Below, piece by piece: positions 41,259 to 49,421 of a stretch of DNA of 64,000 nucleotides. Below the pieces are notes generated by a model, which saw only the letters and a program-made list of their open reading frames with translations, was not told the origin of the DNA and did no database searches. Each line of letters opens with the position of its first letter. The stretch's first letter is position 1. The position numbers and the translations under genes were made by a program. Source of the DNA: Streptomyces sp. Ru62 (GTDB lineage: Bacteria; Actinomycetota; Actinomycetes; Streptomycetales; Streptomycetaceae); assembly GCF_002920615.1 (NCBI RefSeq), contig NZ_PQSU01000017.1, positions 159,294-223,293 of the forward strand, written 5' to 3'.

Positions 41259-41948
41259 TCAGCCGGCGGACGGCTCGCGCACGCGCCGGTGCACCCCCCG
41301 TCCGAGCCGCCGCCCCAGCAGCAGCCAACCCAGCAGCGCCCCGGCCGTGTTGAGGATGACGTCGTCGATGTCGAAGGCCCGCCCGGTGACCAGTGCGCCC
41401 TGGACCAGCTCCACCATCAGCATCACGAGGGCCGTCAGCGCGAGCACCTGGAGCACGCCCCGGGCACGCGGCGCCAGGACCGGCACCAGCACCCCGAACG
41501 GCACGCCGAGCAACAGGTTGCCGCCGAGCTGCCGGAGCGCGTCCCGCAGCGAGGCCTGCTCCAGATAGGCCCTGAGCGAGCGGCCCGGGTGCAGGTTGCT
41601 GTGCGTCAGCGGCACCGACGCGGGCGACGGCTGGAGGGTGATGCGGGCCAGGGCGACGGCGAACGCGACCATGCACGCGAAGGCGACGAGGATCGCCAGC
41701 AGCCGGACGGGCAGCGGCCACACGTGCCGGGGGCGACCCTCTCCGGCGGGTCGCCGCTTCCCGGTGTCCTGGTCCGGGCGCCGCTTCCGGGCGAATCGGG
41801 GGCGTACCTTCTCGGCCGGCCACCACTTCCCGGTGGACCGGGGGCGGACCTCGTCGGCCGGCTGCCGGGCGGGGCGGACCTCCTCGGGTGGCTGCCGTTT
41901 CCCGGCGGAGCGCAGGATCTCCGGCAGGCGCGGCACGGTACGGGCCAT
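41259..41948 (-). CDS. VanZ-family membrane protein
   Basis: 229 residues from ATG 41948 with GGAGGAG upstream (GTG 41960 is an alternative). The first ~75 residues are a basic, repeated tail (GKRQPPEEVRPA, GKWWPAEKVRPR, GKRRPAGEGRPR). Four membrane helices follow (PVRLLAILVAFACMVAFAVA, NLLLGVPFGVLVPVLAP, VLALTALVMLMVELVQG, VILNTAGALLGWLLLGR) with the VanZ-like core FDIDDVILNTAGALLGWLLL. VanZ confers low-level teicoplanin resistance in enterococci, but most VanZ-like proteins have no known role. Confidence 0.85.
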   Translation of the reverse strand: MARTVPRLPEILRSAGKRQPPEEVRPARQPADEVRPRSTGKWWPAEKVRPRFARKRRPDQDTGKRRPAGEGRPRHVWPLPVRLLAILVAFACMVAFAVALARITLQPSPASVPLTHSNLHPGRSLRAYLEQASLRDALRQLGGNLLLGVPFGVLVPVLAPRARGVLQVLALTALVMLMVELVQGALVTGRAFDIDDVILNTAGALLGWLLLGRRLGRGVHRRVREPSAG

Positions 41949-42181
41949 GTGCTCCTCCACTCGTCAACTTCCGCGTTCCGAACGTCGGTTACCCGCACCA
42001 CGGCCCAGGATGCCCGCCGCCCGGCCCCGCACCCGTGGTTTCCGTTCACGCCTGAGGGGCACTCCGGGTGCGGACCCGCGTGCCGCCGCTCCCGCCCGGG
42101 CCCCGCGGTGCTTGGATGCCCCCAGCGGCACTGCGGACACATCGCCGCGTATCCGAGCACAGCGGACCGAGGAGGTGCTGC

Positions 42182-42376
42182 ATGACCCGCCGTACGGCAC
42201 CCCGAGCGGTCCTCCTCGCCGCCGGTGAACTCCTCGCCTGGTGGGTGGTGCTGGCACTGCTCTGGCTGGTGCTGATCAGCACGGTCGACACCCTGGAGCG
42301 GATCGTCGGCGCGAGCTGTGCCGCCGTGGGCGCGGTCCTCGCCCGGACCGGCCGGCGGGCGGTGAACTGGCGGTGA
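42182..42376 (+). CDS. Short MrpE/MbhA-like subunit
   Basis: 64 residues. Two hydrophobic segments (AVLLAAGELLAWWVVLALLW, LVLISTVDTLERIVGASCAA) resemble the start of MrpE/MbhA subunits, which are normally ~150 residues, so this is a short version. GGAGG lies upstream of the ATG. It overlaps the next subunit gene by four bases (GTGA). It opens the antiporter operon; without the operon it would not be recognisable. Confidence 0.6.
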   Translation: MTRRTAPRAVLLAAGELLAWWVVLALLWLVLISTVDTLERIVGASCAAVGAVLARTGRRAVNWR

Positions 42377-42825
42377 ACGGCTGGATCCTCGCGGCGACCG
42401 TCGAGCTGGGCGGGGCAGGCGCGGCCGCCCTCTGGGGCGTGACCACCGGCCCGCCGGCCCGCCGGGTCATCGCCCAGAACCTCACCACCTCCGCCGTCTG
42501 CCCGGCCCTGCTGCTCCTCGCCCAGGGCTACGGCCGTCCCTCCTACGTCGACCTCGCCCTGCTGCTGGCCCTGCTCGGCCCGGTCGGCACGCTCGTCTTC
42601 GCCCGGCTGCTCTCCGACGACCTGGCCGGGGAACGCCCGGGCGCGTGGGCGCTGACCTGGACGGCGGCGGGCATGGGGGCGGCGGTGGTGCTCGCCCTCT
42701 GCGTGGCCGGCGCGCCGGGCCGGGCCACGGTGAAGCTCCTGGTGATCGGCGCCCTGCTGATCAGCGGCAACCTGATCGCCTCCCGCGCCCTGGCGGGCGG
42801 GTTCCGGGGGGTGCGGGGTGGCTGA
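42373..42825 (+). CDS. MrpF-MrpG-like fused antiporter subunit
   Basis: 150 residues from GTG 42373. The first half matches MrpF/MbhB (GPPARRVIAQNLTTSAVCPA, then YVDLALLLALLGPVGTLVFA, compare the family pattern YLDVALVLALLSFLGTVA). The second half resembles MrpG/MbhC (GMGAAVVLALCVAGAPG, then TVKLLVIGALLISGNLIASR). So two small membrane subunits are fused in one chain of five to six helices. It is coupled to the E-like gene by overlap. Confidence 0.7.
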   Translation: MNGWILAATVELGGAGAAALWGVTTGPPARRVIAQNLTTSAVCPALLLLAQGYGRPSYVDLALLLALLGPVGTLVFARLLSDDLAGERPGAWALTWTAAGMGAAVVLALCVAGAPGRATVKLLVIGALLISGNLIASRALAGGFRGVRGG

Positions 42826-43008
42826 CGGGACGGAAGGCGTGGCCGGTGCCGGGGGAGTCCCGGGCGCCGGGTGCGTGGTGGCCGGCCGGGCGACGGGCGG
42901 CGGCGCGGCCGGGTGGGCCGTGGCCGACGGGACGCGGGGCGCGGCCGGTGGCCGGCACGCCCCGCGCGGCGGGCGCGTGCCCGCCGGCATGCCGAAGGCG
43001 GGTGCCGT

Positions 43009-43269
43009 GTGTCCGACGCCCTGATCGTCGTCGTCCTGCTGCTCGTGGCCGCTGCCGCCACCGCGGCCGTGGTCCAGCGCGACCCCGCCCGGCAGGCGCT
43101 CGTGCTGTCCTTCCTCGGGGTGCTGCTGGCCGCGCTGTTCACCGTGCTCCAGGCCCCGGACGTCGGCCTGTCCCAGCTCGCCGTCGGCTCCGCCCTCACC
43201 CCCCTGCTGATCATGCTGTCGGTGCGCAAGGTCAGACGCCGGGGCCGCTCGAAGGAGGGGGGAGGGTGA
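43009..43269 (+). CDS. DUF4040/MbhD-like antiporter subunit
   Basis: 86 residues from GTG 43009. DALIVVVLLLVAAAATAAVV, AVVQRDPARQALVLSFLGVL and VGLSQLAVGSALTPLLIMLS are the three-helix MbhD/DUF4040 unit, which in standard Mrp systems is part of the C-terminus of MrpA. Here it stands alone, as in Mbh complexes. The 183 bases before it have no convincing gene. It overlaps the next gene by four bases. Confidence 0.78.
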   Translation: MSDALIVVVLLLVAAAATAAVVQRDPARQALVLSFLGVLLAALFTVLQAPDVGLSQLAVGSALTPLLIMLSVRKVRRRGRSKEGGG

Positions 43270-44027
43270 ACCGGATGCGGCTGTGGCTGCTGGCCGTCGG
43301 CGGCGCGGGCCTGGCCGCCCTGCTCGTCGCGGCCTGCCTCGACCTGCCCGGCTTCGGCGGGACCCGCCACCCGTACGGCGACCGCGCCGTCCACGCCTCC
43401 CTCTCCCGGCACACCGCGAACACCATCGCCTCCGTCAACTTCGACCTGCGCGCCTACGACACCCTCGGCGAGATGAGCATCCTGTTCGCCGCCGTCCTCG
43501 GCTGCGTGGTGCTGCTGCGCGAGGCCCGCGACGAGCACCGGGCACGGCCCGAACCCGCCGACGTGGCCCGCCCGGTCCGCCGCTACGCCCTGCTCGTGCT
43601 GCCCGTCGCCCTCGTCACCGGCCTGTACGTCATCGCCCACGGCCAGCTCAGCCCCGGCGGCGGCTTCCAGGGCGGGGTCGTCGCCGCGACCGCCCTGCAC
43701 CTGCTCTACCTGGGCGCCGACTACCACGCGCTGGAACGCGTCCGCCCGCTCGGCGTCCACGAGACCACCGACGCGCTCGCCGTGGCCTCCTACCTCGTGC
43801 TCGGCGCCGCCGGAGTCCTCGCCGGCACCGCGTTCCTGGCCAACACCCTGCTGCCCTACGGCACCTTCAACACGCTGTCGTCCGGCGGCACCGTCCCCCT
43901 GCTGAACGCGGCCATCGGCATGGAGGTGGCGAGCGCGGTCGTCGTCCTGCTCGCCCACTTCCTCGACCAGGCCGTCGAGATCGAGGGGGAGCAGACCGAG
44001 AGGGAACGCAGGAAGGGAACACCGTGA
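43266..44027 (+). CDS. MbhE-MrpB-like fused antiporter subunit
   Basis: 253 residues from GTG 43266. The first ~85 residues carry the MbhE pattern (TIASVNFDLRAYDTLGEMSI, compare family VDFRGFDTLGE). The rest is the MrpB/MbhF domain: YVIAHGQLSPGGGFQGGVVA, TTDALAVASYLVLGAAGVLA, LLPYGTFNTLSSGGTVPLLN and IGMEVASAVVVLLAHFLDQA. In Mrp systems the E element belongs to MrpA, so this fusion shows a distinct subunit partition. Stop and next ATG overlap (TGATG). Confidence 0.8.
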   Translation: MNRMRLWLLAVGGAGLAALLVAACLDLPGFGGTRHPYGDRAVHASLSRHTANTIASVNFDLRAYDTLGEMSILFAAVLGCVVLLREARDEHRARPEPADVARPVRRYALLVLPVALVTGLYVIAHGQLSPGGGFQGGVVAATALHLLYLGADYHALERVRPLGVHETTDALAVASYLVLGAAGVLAGTAFLANTLLPYGTFNTLSSGGTVPLLNAAIGMEVASAVVVLLAHFLDQAVEIEGEQTERERRKGTP

Positions 44028-44374
44028 TGCACGTCCTTCCGTACCTGGTCGCCGCCTACATCTTCCTGACGGGCTGCTACGGCCTCGCCACCAGCCGGAA
44101 CCTGATCCACGCCGTCGGCTGCCTCGCGGTCTGCCAGTCCGCCACCTACGTCCTGCTGCTGGCGGTCGGCTACCGCGACGGCGGCACCGCGCCCGTCTTC
44201 TCCGACATCAAGCCCGGCTCCCGGCCGGTGGTCGACCCGGTGGTGCAGGCCCTCACCCTCACCGACGTGGTCGTCGGCGCCACCGTCACCGCGCTGTTGC
44301 TCGCCCTCGTCCTGCAGATCGCCAAACGGCACGGCACGGTCGACCCCGACGAACTGCGGGAGCTGCGCGGCTGA
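44027..44374 (+). CDS. mrpC: MrpC/NuoK-like antiporter subunit
   Basis: 115 residues, three helices: LPYLVAAYIFLTGCYGLATS, NLIHAVGCLAVCQSATYVLL and LTLTDVVVGATVTALLLALV. The last contains the family DVVxGATVTALLL block. It is homologous to NuoK of complex I. GGAAGGGA lies before the ATG, which overlaps the previous stop. The stop overlaps the next ATG (TGATG). Confidence 0.9.
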   Translation: MHVLPYLVAAYIFLTGCYGLATSRNLIHAVGCLAVCQSATYVLLLAVGYRDGGTAPVFSDIKPGSRPVVDPVVQALTLTDVVVGATVTALLLALVLQIAKRHGTVDPDELRELRG

Positions 44375-46143
44375 TGCACCACCTGATCCCGCTGCTCGTC
44401 GCGATCCCGCTGCTCGGCGCCGCCCTGCTCGTGGCCACGGGCCGCCATCTCCCCAGGATCGCCGCCGAGATCACCGGGTTCGTCTTCTCCGGCGGTACGG
44501 CCGCCCTGGCGCTCGTCCTGCTGCTGAACTCGGCCCCGCCGATGGTCGAGTGGGTCGGCGGCTGGCTGCCCGTCGACGGCGAGAGCGTCGGCATCCTCGT
44601 GACCGGGGACGGCCCGGCGCTCGGCATGGCCGCGCTGGCCTCACTGCTCACCCTGGCCGCGCTCGCCTACTCCTGGCGGTACTTCGACGAGCCCCCGCGC
44701 GACCGCACCGGCTCCTTCACCGCGCTGATGTTGGTCTTCCAGGGCGCCATGTGCGGCTTCGCCGTCGCGGGCGACCTGTTCAACGCGTTCGTGTTCTTCG
44801 AGCTGATGAGCGTGGTCGCCTACGCCCTGACCGGCTACCGCATCGACGAGGCCAAGGCCGTCCAGGGCGCCCTGACCTTCGGGATCGTCAACTCCCTCGG
44901 CGCGTACGCGATGCTGATGGGCATCGCCCTGCTGTACGCCCGTACCGGCGAACTGGCCATGGCGAAGATCGGCCGCGGGCTCGACGCCGCCGCCGGGCAG
45001 GGCGGGCCGGACGCGCTGGTCCTCGCCTCCTTCGTGCTGGTGCTGACCGGGCTGCTGGTGAAGGCGGCGGCCGTGCCCTTCCACTTCTGGCTCCCGGACG
45101 CGCACGCCGTCGCCCCCACCCCGGTCTGCATGCTCCTGTCCGGCGTCATGGTGGAACTCGGCGCCTACGGCGTGTGGCGGGTGTACGGCACGGTCTTCGC
45201 CGGGCCCGGCGGCATCCCCGCCGCCGACCTGACCCGCGCCCTGGTGACGCTCGGCGGCCTCACGGCCGTGACCGGCGCCGTCATGTGCTGGCACCAGCGG
45301 CACATCAAACGGCTCCTCGCCTACTCCACCGTCTCCCACACCGGCCTGTTCCTCGTCGGCCTGGGCGTCCTCACCCCCGAGGGCGACGACGGGGTCGCCC
45401 TGTACCTCCTCGGCCACGCCGGAGTGAAGGCCGCGCTGTTCGCCTGCGCGGGTGTCCTGCTGGACCGGTTCGGCAGCGTCGACGAGCACGCGCTGCACGG
45501 CCGGGCCCGGGGGCAGCTGCGCGCCACCGCCGTGATGTTCGCCGTCGGCGCCCTCGGCCTGGCCGGCCTGCCGCCGTTCGGTACGGCGCTGGGCAAGGCG
45601 ATCACCGAGGAGGCGGTCGGCGGCCCGTTCACCGTGGTGTACGTGGCCGCCTCCGCGATCACCGCCGGCGCGGTCCTGCGGGTCACCGCCCGCGTCTTCC
45701 TGGGCCTCGGGCCGCGCCCGGAGGACGCGGAGTACGAGACCAGCGGCTCCGACGAGGAACCCGAGACGTCGGGTCCGCTGCGCCGGATCCCGGACACCAT
45801 GACGACCGTGCCCGCCGTACTGCTGGCCGCCGCCCTCGCCGTCGGGGTGGCCCCCGGCTTCGGCGCCCTGGTCGCCCGCTCCGTCAACGAGGCCGGCTCG
45901 GGCGGCGCCCACGCCTCCGCGCACTGGACCCTTGCCGGCGTCCTGCTCGGCGTGGCCTCCACCGCGCTGGCCACGGCGCTGGCGGGTCTCGCGGTCAGCC
46001 GCCCGGGCTGGGTGGCCGCGCCCGACTGGGCCGCACCCCTCAGGCGCCTGCAGTCCGGGCACGTCGGCGACTACGTGGCCTGGCTGCTGGTGGGCGCGAC
46101 CGTGCTGGGGGCGCTGGCCCTGCCGGGGATCCTGGGCTCCTGA
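44374..46143 (+). CDS. mrpD: MrpD/MbhH-like proton channel subunit
   Basis: 589 residues with about 14 to 16 helices. The Proton_antipo_M core is clear: FNAFVFFELMSVVAYALTGY (key Glu of TM5), LLVKAAAVPFHFWLPDAHAV (key Lys and loop), RHIKRLLAYSTVSHTGLFLV and HAGVKAALFACAGVLLDRFG. It is the ion-conducting, NuoL/M/N-related subunit that exchanges H+ for Na+ or another cation. It is the only such subunit in the operon; a second MrpA-type NuoL domain is absent. The gene ends at the stop of the convergent DUF4230 gene with no gap. Confidence 0.92.
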   Translation: MHHLIPLLVAIPLLGAALLVATGRHLPRIAAEITGFVFSGGTAALALVLLLNSAPPMVEWVGGWLPVDGESVGILVTGDGPALGMAALASLLTLAALAYSWRYFDEPPRDRTGSFTALMLVFQGAMCGFAVAGDLFNAFVFFELMSVVAYALTGYRIDEAKAVQGALTFGIVNSLGAYAMLMGIALLYARTGELAMAKIGRGLDAAAGQGGPDALVLASFVLVLTGLLVKAAAVPFHFWLPDAHAVAPTPVCMLLSGVMVELGAYGVWRVYGTVFAGPGGIPAADLTRALVTLGGLTAVTGAVMCWHQRHIKRLLAYSTVSHTGLFLVGLGVLTPEGDDGVALYLLGHAGVKAALFACAGVLLDRFGSVDEHALHGRARGQLRATAVMFAVGALGLAGLPPFGTALGKAITEEAVGGPFTVVYVAASAITAGAVLRVTARVFLGLGPRPEDAEYETSGSDEEPETSGPLRRIPDTMTTVPAVLLAAALAVGVAPGFGALVARSVNEAGSGGAHASAHWTLAGVLLGVASTALATALAGLAVSRPGWVAAPDWAAPLRRLQSGHVGDYVAWLLVGATVLGALALPGILGS

Positions 46144-46794
46144 TCAGGTGCCGTACGCGATGTGCACCTCCGTGAAACCGAGGGAGCGCAGCAGGCCCTG
46201 GAGCATGCCGGTGGTGTTGCGCTCGGCGCGGGCGGTCAGCCCGCTGGTGCGCGCGGCGTCCCCGATGTGCCGCACGGCGAGCTGCTGCACGGCCTGCTCG
46301 CTGTTGGGGTTGTCGGAGAACAGGTCACCGAGCCGGTCCAGCAGCCCGCGCTGCTTGGACACGGCGTAGGAGTGGTCGGGGTCGAGGGCCGGCCTGCCGA
46401 GCCGCGCGTGCGGCAGCCGGATGGTGGCGGACGTACGGTCGCCGTTGACCGTCACGTCCTTCTCGCCGACCCGGCCCAGGTCGACGTAGGCGTCCACGGT
46501 GCCCGCGCCGACGTACAGGGTGCGGCTGCCGCGGATGGCGTCGGGCAGGAACTTCGCGTCCTTGTCCAGGTCCACGACGACCTGGAAGTTGCCCGACGCC
46601 GCGTCGTAACGGCTCATGTCCTGGATGGACTTGAGGAGAGCCGGGCCGGAACGGTCATGGGTCTCGGTGCCGAACAGGTCCTTGATGCCGGGCAGTACGG
46701 CCAGCCGGATACCGGCGAACAGTACGGCGAGCACCAGCACGAGCGCCGCCACGGCCTTGGCCCACCCCGGCAGGCGCCTCACGGAAGTCGTCAT
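46144..46794 (-). CDS. DUF4230-domain membrane-anchored protein
   Basis: 216 residues from ATG 46794 with AGGAGG upstream. One membrane anchor (WAKAVAALVLVLAVLFAGIR) is followed by an extracytoplasmic domain matching DUF4230: YDAASGNFQVVVDLDKDAKF, GSRTLYVGAGTVDAYVDLGR and VHIAYGT. The function is unknown. It converges on the antiporter operon, the two stop codons being adjacent. Confidence 0.85.
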   Translation of the reverse strand: MTTSVRRLPGWAKAVAALVLVLAVLFAGIRLAVLPGIKDLFGTETHDRSGPALLKSIQDMSRYDAASGNFQVVVDLDKDAKFLPDAIRGSRTLYVGAGTVDAYVDLGRVGEKDVTVNGDRTSATIRLPHARLGRPALDPDHSYAVSKQRGLLDRLGDLFSDNPNSEQAVQQLAVRHIGDAARTSGLTARAERNTTGMLQGLLRSLGFTEVHIAYGT

Positions 46795-46874
46795 CGCGAC
46801 GGTCCTCCTTCCTGTTGACCGCATTCCCGTCAACAGCCGGAGCAGTCAGAGCCGGGGCGGGCCGGCGACCGGTC

Positions 46875-47255
46875 TCACAGTGACCCGGACGCGGCCCCGG
46901 AGCGGGCCAGGGCCGCCTCCAGGGTCGGATGCGGGGGCAGCAGCCGGGTCAGACCGGTGACCCGGAACACGCGCAGCGTCAGCGGGTGCGTGCACACGAG
47001 GTGCACCTGCCCGCCGCGCTCCAGCGCCCGGACGCGAGCCCGGTACAGCAACCGCAGCCCGGAGCAGTCGAAGAACTCCACGGGCCGCAGGTCGATCACG
47101 ACCCGGGCCCCGGGCCGGTCGGTGGCCCGGTCGACGAACGGGCCGATCTCCGCCGCCGAGGCGATGTCGATCTCACCCCGGAACTCCAGCACCGTGTGCC
47201 CGCGATACGCGTACACGCCCAGTTGCCGGGGGAGGGGTACGGGTTCGTGCCGCAC
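46875..47255 (-). CDS. STAS-domain anti-sigma-factor antagonist
   Basis: 126 residues from GTG 47255 (GGGAGG about 10 bases upstream; GTG 47273 is an alternative). The STAS fold shows HTVLEFRGEIDIASAAEIGP and VVIDLRPVEFFDCSGLRLLY, with the phosphorylatable Ser in DCSGL. Such proteins bind serine-kinase anti-sigma factors and release sigma factors when unphosphorylated. Streptomycetes have dozens; no kinase partner is adjacent. Confidence 0.88.
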   Translation of the reverse strand: MRHEPVPLPRQLGVYAYRGHTVLEFRGEIDIASAAEIGPFVDRATDRPGARVVIDLRPVEFFDCSGLRLLYRARVRALERGGQVHLVCTHPLTLRVFRVTGLTRLLPPHPTLEAALARSGAASGSL

Positions 47256-47382
47256 CTCGCCACCACCTCCCACCCGCGCCCGGACGTCGTTTCCCGATCG
47301 TCAAGTTACCTTCGATGGAAGGAATTTGAGCATGTTCGATTGACATATGTCTTCGAGTTTGCGGCGTGTCGGCGCGCCGCGC

Positions 47383-48333
47383 TCAGTCCGCCAGCAGCAC
47401 CAGCTTGCCCGTCGTCCGCCCGGTGTCGCCCAGCTCGTGCGCCTTCGCCGCGTCGGCCAGCGGGAACGTCCCGGCGATCGTCGCCCTCAGCCGGCCGGAC
47501 TCCGCGAGCTCCGCGACGGCCCGCATCCCGGCCCGGTCGGCGTCGACCAGCATCCGCACCGCCCGCACCCCGAGCCGCTCGGCCTCCTCGTGGAACTCCG
47601 CTGAGCCCACCGGCAGGATCGACACCACGACACCGCCCGGCCGCAGCACCCGCAGCGAGCGCACGGAGGTCTCGCCGCCGAGGGTGTCCAGGACGACATC
47701 GACGTCCCGCACCGCCTCCGTGACGTCCGTCGTGCGGTAGTCGACCGGCTCGTCCACACCGATCTCCCGCAGGAAGCCGTGCTTGCCCGCGCTCGCCGTC
47801 CCGATCACGTACGCCCCGCGCGCCTTGGCGATCTGCACGGCCACATGGCCGACGCCGCCGGCCGCCGCGTGGATCAGCACCCGCTGCCCCGGCCCGACGT
47901 CCGCGTGCTCGGTCAGCGCCTGCCAGGCGGTCAGGGACACCAGCGGCAGCGCGCCCGCCTGCACATGGTCGAGGGAGGCCGGCTTGGGCACCAGGGCCCG
48001 GGCCGGGGCGGTGACGTACTCGGCGTGCGAGCCGTGGCCGAAGGGGTAGGGCAGCATGCCGAAGACCTCGTCGCCGGGCCGGAACGCGGCCACGCCGATC
48101 CCGGTCTCCGCGACCTCGCCGGAGACGTCCCAGCCGAGGACGAACGGGGGCCGGCCCAGGAACCCGCCGGTGGCCCGGTGCTTCCAGTCGGTGGGGTTCA
48201 CCCCGGCGGCCCGCACGCGGACCAGCACCTCGTTCGGACGCGGCTTCGGCCGCTCGACCCGCACTTCCCTCAGGACCTCGGGACCGCCGAGGACGTCCTG
48301 GCTGATGGCTCGCATCGTGTTCACATCGCTCAT
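47383..48333 (-). CDS. NADPH-dependent quinone oxidoreductase
   Basis: 316 residues from ATG 48333. MDR family without zinc ligands: VRAAGVNPTDWKHRATGGFL, PFVLGWDVSGEVAETGIGVA, LIHAAAGGVGHVAVQIAKAR (NADPH fold), DVVLDTLGGETS and the end AHELGDTGRTTGKLVLLAD. It likely reduces quinones or enones. It is divergent from the GlxA-type regulator, with inverted TGGCA repeats between, so that regulator probably controls it. Confidence 0.88.
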   Translation of the reverse strand: MSDVNTMRAISQDVLGGPEVLREVRVERPKPRPNEVLVRVRAAGVNPTDWKHRATGGFLGRPPFVLGWDVSGEVAETGIGVAAFRPGDEVFGMLPYPFGHGSHAEYVTAPARALVPKPASLDHVQAGALPLVSLTAWQALTEHADVGPGQRVLIHAAAGGVGHVAVQIAKARGAYVIGTASAGKHGFLREIGVDEPVDYRTTDVTEAVRDVDVVLDTLGGETSVRSLRVLRPGGVVVSILPVGSAEFHEEAERLGVRAVRMLVDADRAGMRAVAELAESGRLRATIAGTFPLADAAKAHELGDTGRTTGKLVLLAD

Positions 48334-48370
48334 GGTCACCCAGCCTGCCCAAGTCCGCCCGGCCGGGAAA

Positions 48371-48415
48371 TGGCATGAATGCCAACCTTCGATAGGATCG
48401 TGCCATGCGTGGCAC
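48371..48415. promoter_or_regulatory. Clustered TGGCA inverted repeats
   Basis: TGGCATGAATGCCA (48371-48384) and GTGCCATGCGTGGCAC (48400-48415) give four TGGCA half-sites in 45 bases. The second spans the regulator start codon. A -10-like TAGGAT (48393-48398) ends seven bases before that ATG, implying a leaderless mRNA. The layout suggests autoregulation by the GlxA-type protein; TGGCx half-sites are also used by AraC-class proteins such as AdpA. Confidence 0.65.
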
Positions 48416-49361
48416 ACCGAGTCCCGAACGCGTGGTCGTCCTGGCCCTCGACGGCGTGTACCCCTTCGAGCTGGGCATCCCCAGCCGCATCTTCGGCGCG
48501 GCCGACGGTCACTACGAGGTGTTCACCTGCTCGGTCGACGGCCGCCCGGTGCGCACCAACGCCGACTTCACCGTCGGTGTCGTCCACGGCCCCGAGATCC
48601 TGGAGACGGCCGACACGGTGGTCGTCGCCTCCATGGCGCCCTCCCACATCCCCACCGAGCTGCCGGCGGAGGTCGCCGCGGCCCTCGACCGGATCCGCCC
48701 GGACGCCCGGATCGTCTCCATCTGCACGGCCGCCTTCGTCCTCGCCGAGGCCGGACTGCTAGACGGCCGCCGGGCGACCACCCACTGGCAGGTGGCCGAC
48801 CTGTTCCGCCGCCGCTACCCCCAGGTCGACCTCGACCCGGACGTCCTCTTCGTCGACGACGGCCGCGTCCTCACCTCCGCCGGCGCGGCCTCCGGCGTCG
48901 ACGTCTGCCTGCACATCGTCCGCACCGACCACGGCAGCGAACTGGCGAACGCCGTCGCCCGCCGCTGTGTCGTGCCCCCGTTCCGGGACGGCGGCCAGGC
49001 CCAGTACATCGAGCAGCCGGTCCCCGAGAGCAGTGCCGCCGGCACGGCCGCGACCCGCGCCTGGGCGCTGGAACGGCTGGACCAGCCGCTCACCCTGGCC
49101 GACCTCGCCGGGCACGCGCGGATGAGCCTGCGCACCTTCGTCCGCCGCTTCGGCGACGAGGTCGGCCTCAGCCCCGGCCGCTGGCTGATCCAGCAGCGGG
49201 TGGCCCGCGCCCGGCACCTGCTGGAGGCCAGCGACCTGCCGGTGGACCGGATCGCCGCCGAGGTGGGCTTCGCCACCGGCGCCTCGCTGCGCCAGCACCT
49301 GCACGCGGCGATCGGGGTGTCCCCGCAGGCCTACCGGAGGACCTTCCAGCGGGCCCGCTGA
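48405..49361 (+). CDS. GlxA-type transcriptional regulator (DJ-1/PfpI + AraC)
   Basis: 318 residues. The N-terminal DJ-1/PfpI domain (VVVLALDGVYPFELGIPSRI; VSICTAAFVLAEAGLL with the nucleophile-elbow Cys near 107) is followed by two AraC helix-turn-helix motifs (LTLADLAGHARMSLRTFVRR; LPVDRIAAEVGFATGASLRQ). Such proteins sense small ligands and activate or repress adjacent genes. It probably regulates the divergent oxidoreductase and itself through the TGGCA repeats. It may be translated from a leaderless mRNA. Confidence 0.9.
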   Translation: MRGTPSPERVVVLALDGVYPFELGIPSRIFGAADGHYEVFTCSVDGRPVRTNADFTVGVVHGPEILETADTVVVASMAPSHIPTELPAEVAAALDRIRPDARIVSICTAAFVLAEAGLLDGRRATTHWQVADLFRRRYPQVDLDPDVLFVDDGRVLTSAGAASGVDVCLHIVRTDHGSELANAVARRCVVPPFRDGGQAQYIEQPVPESSAAGTAATRAWALERLDQPLTLADLAGHARMSLRTFVRRFGDEVGLSPGRWLIQQRVARARHLLEASDLPVDRIAAEVGFATGASLRQHLHAAIGVSPQAYRRTFQRAR

Positions 49362-49421
49362 ACGTTCCGTCCGGCTCCGGCGTCGAAGGGCCGCACGGAG
49401 CACGGGAGAACAGGGGCGGGA

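Noticed and set aside
42818..43024. 68-codon Gly/Ala frame between the F-G and MbhD-like genes
   Set aside because: No hydrophobic segment or family match; kept as an unexplained gap rather than a gene.
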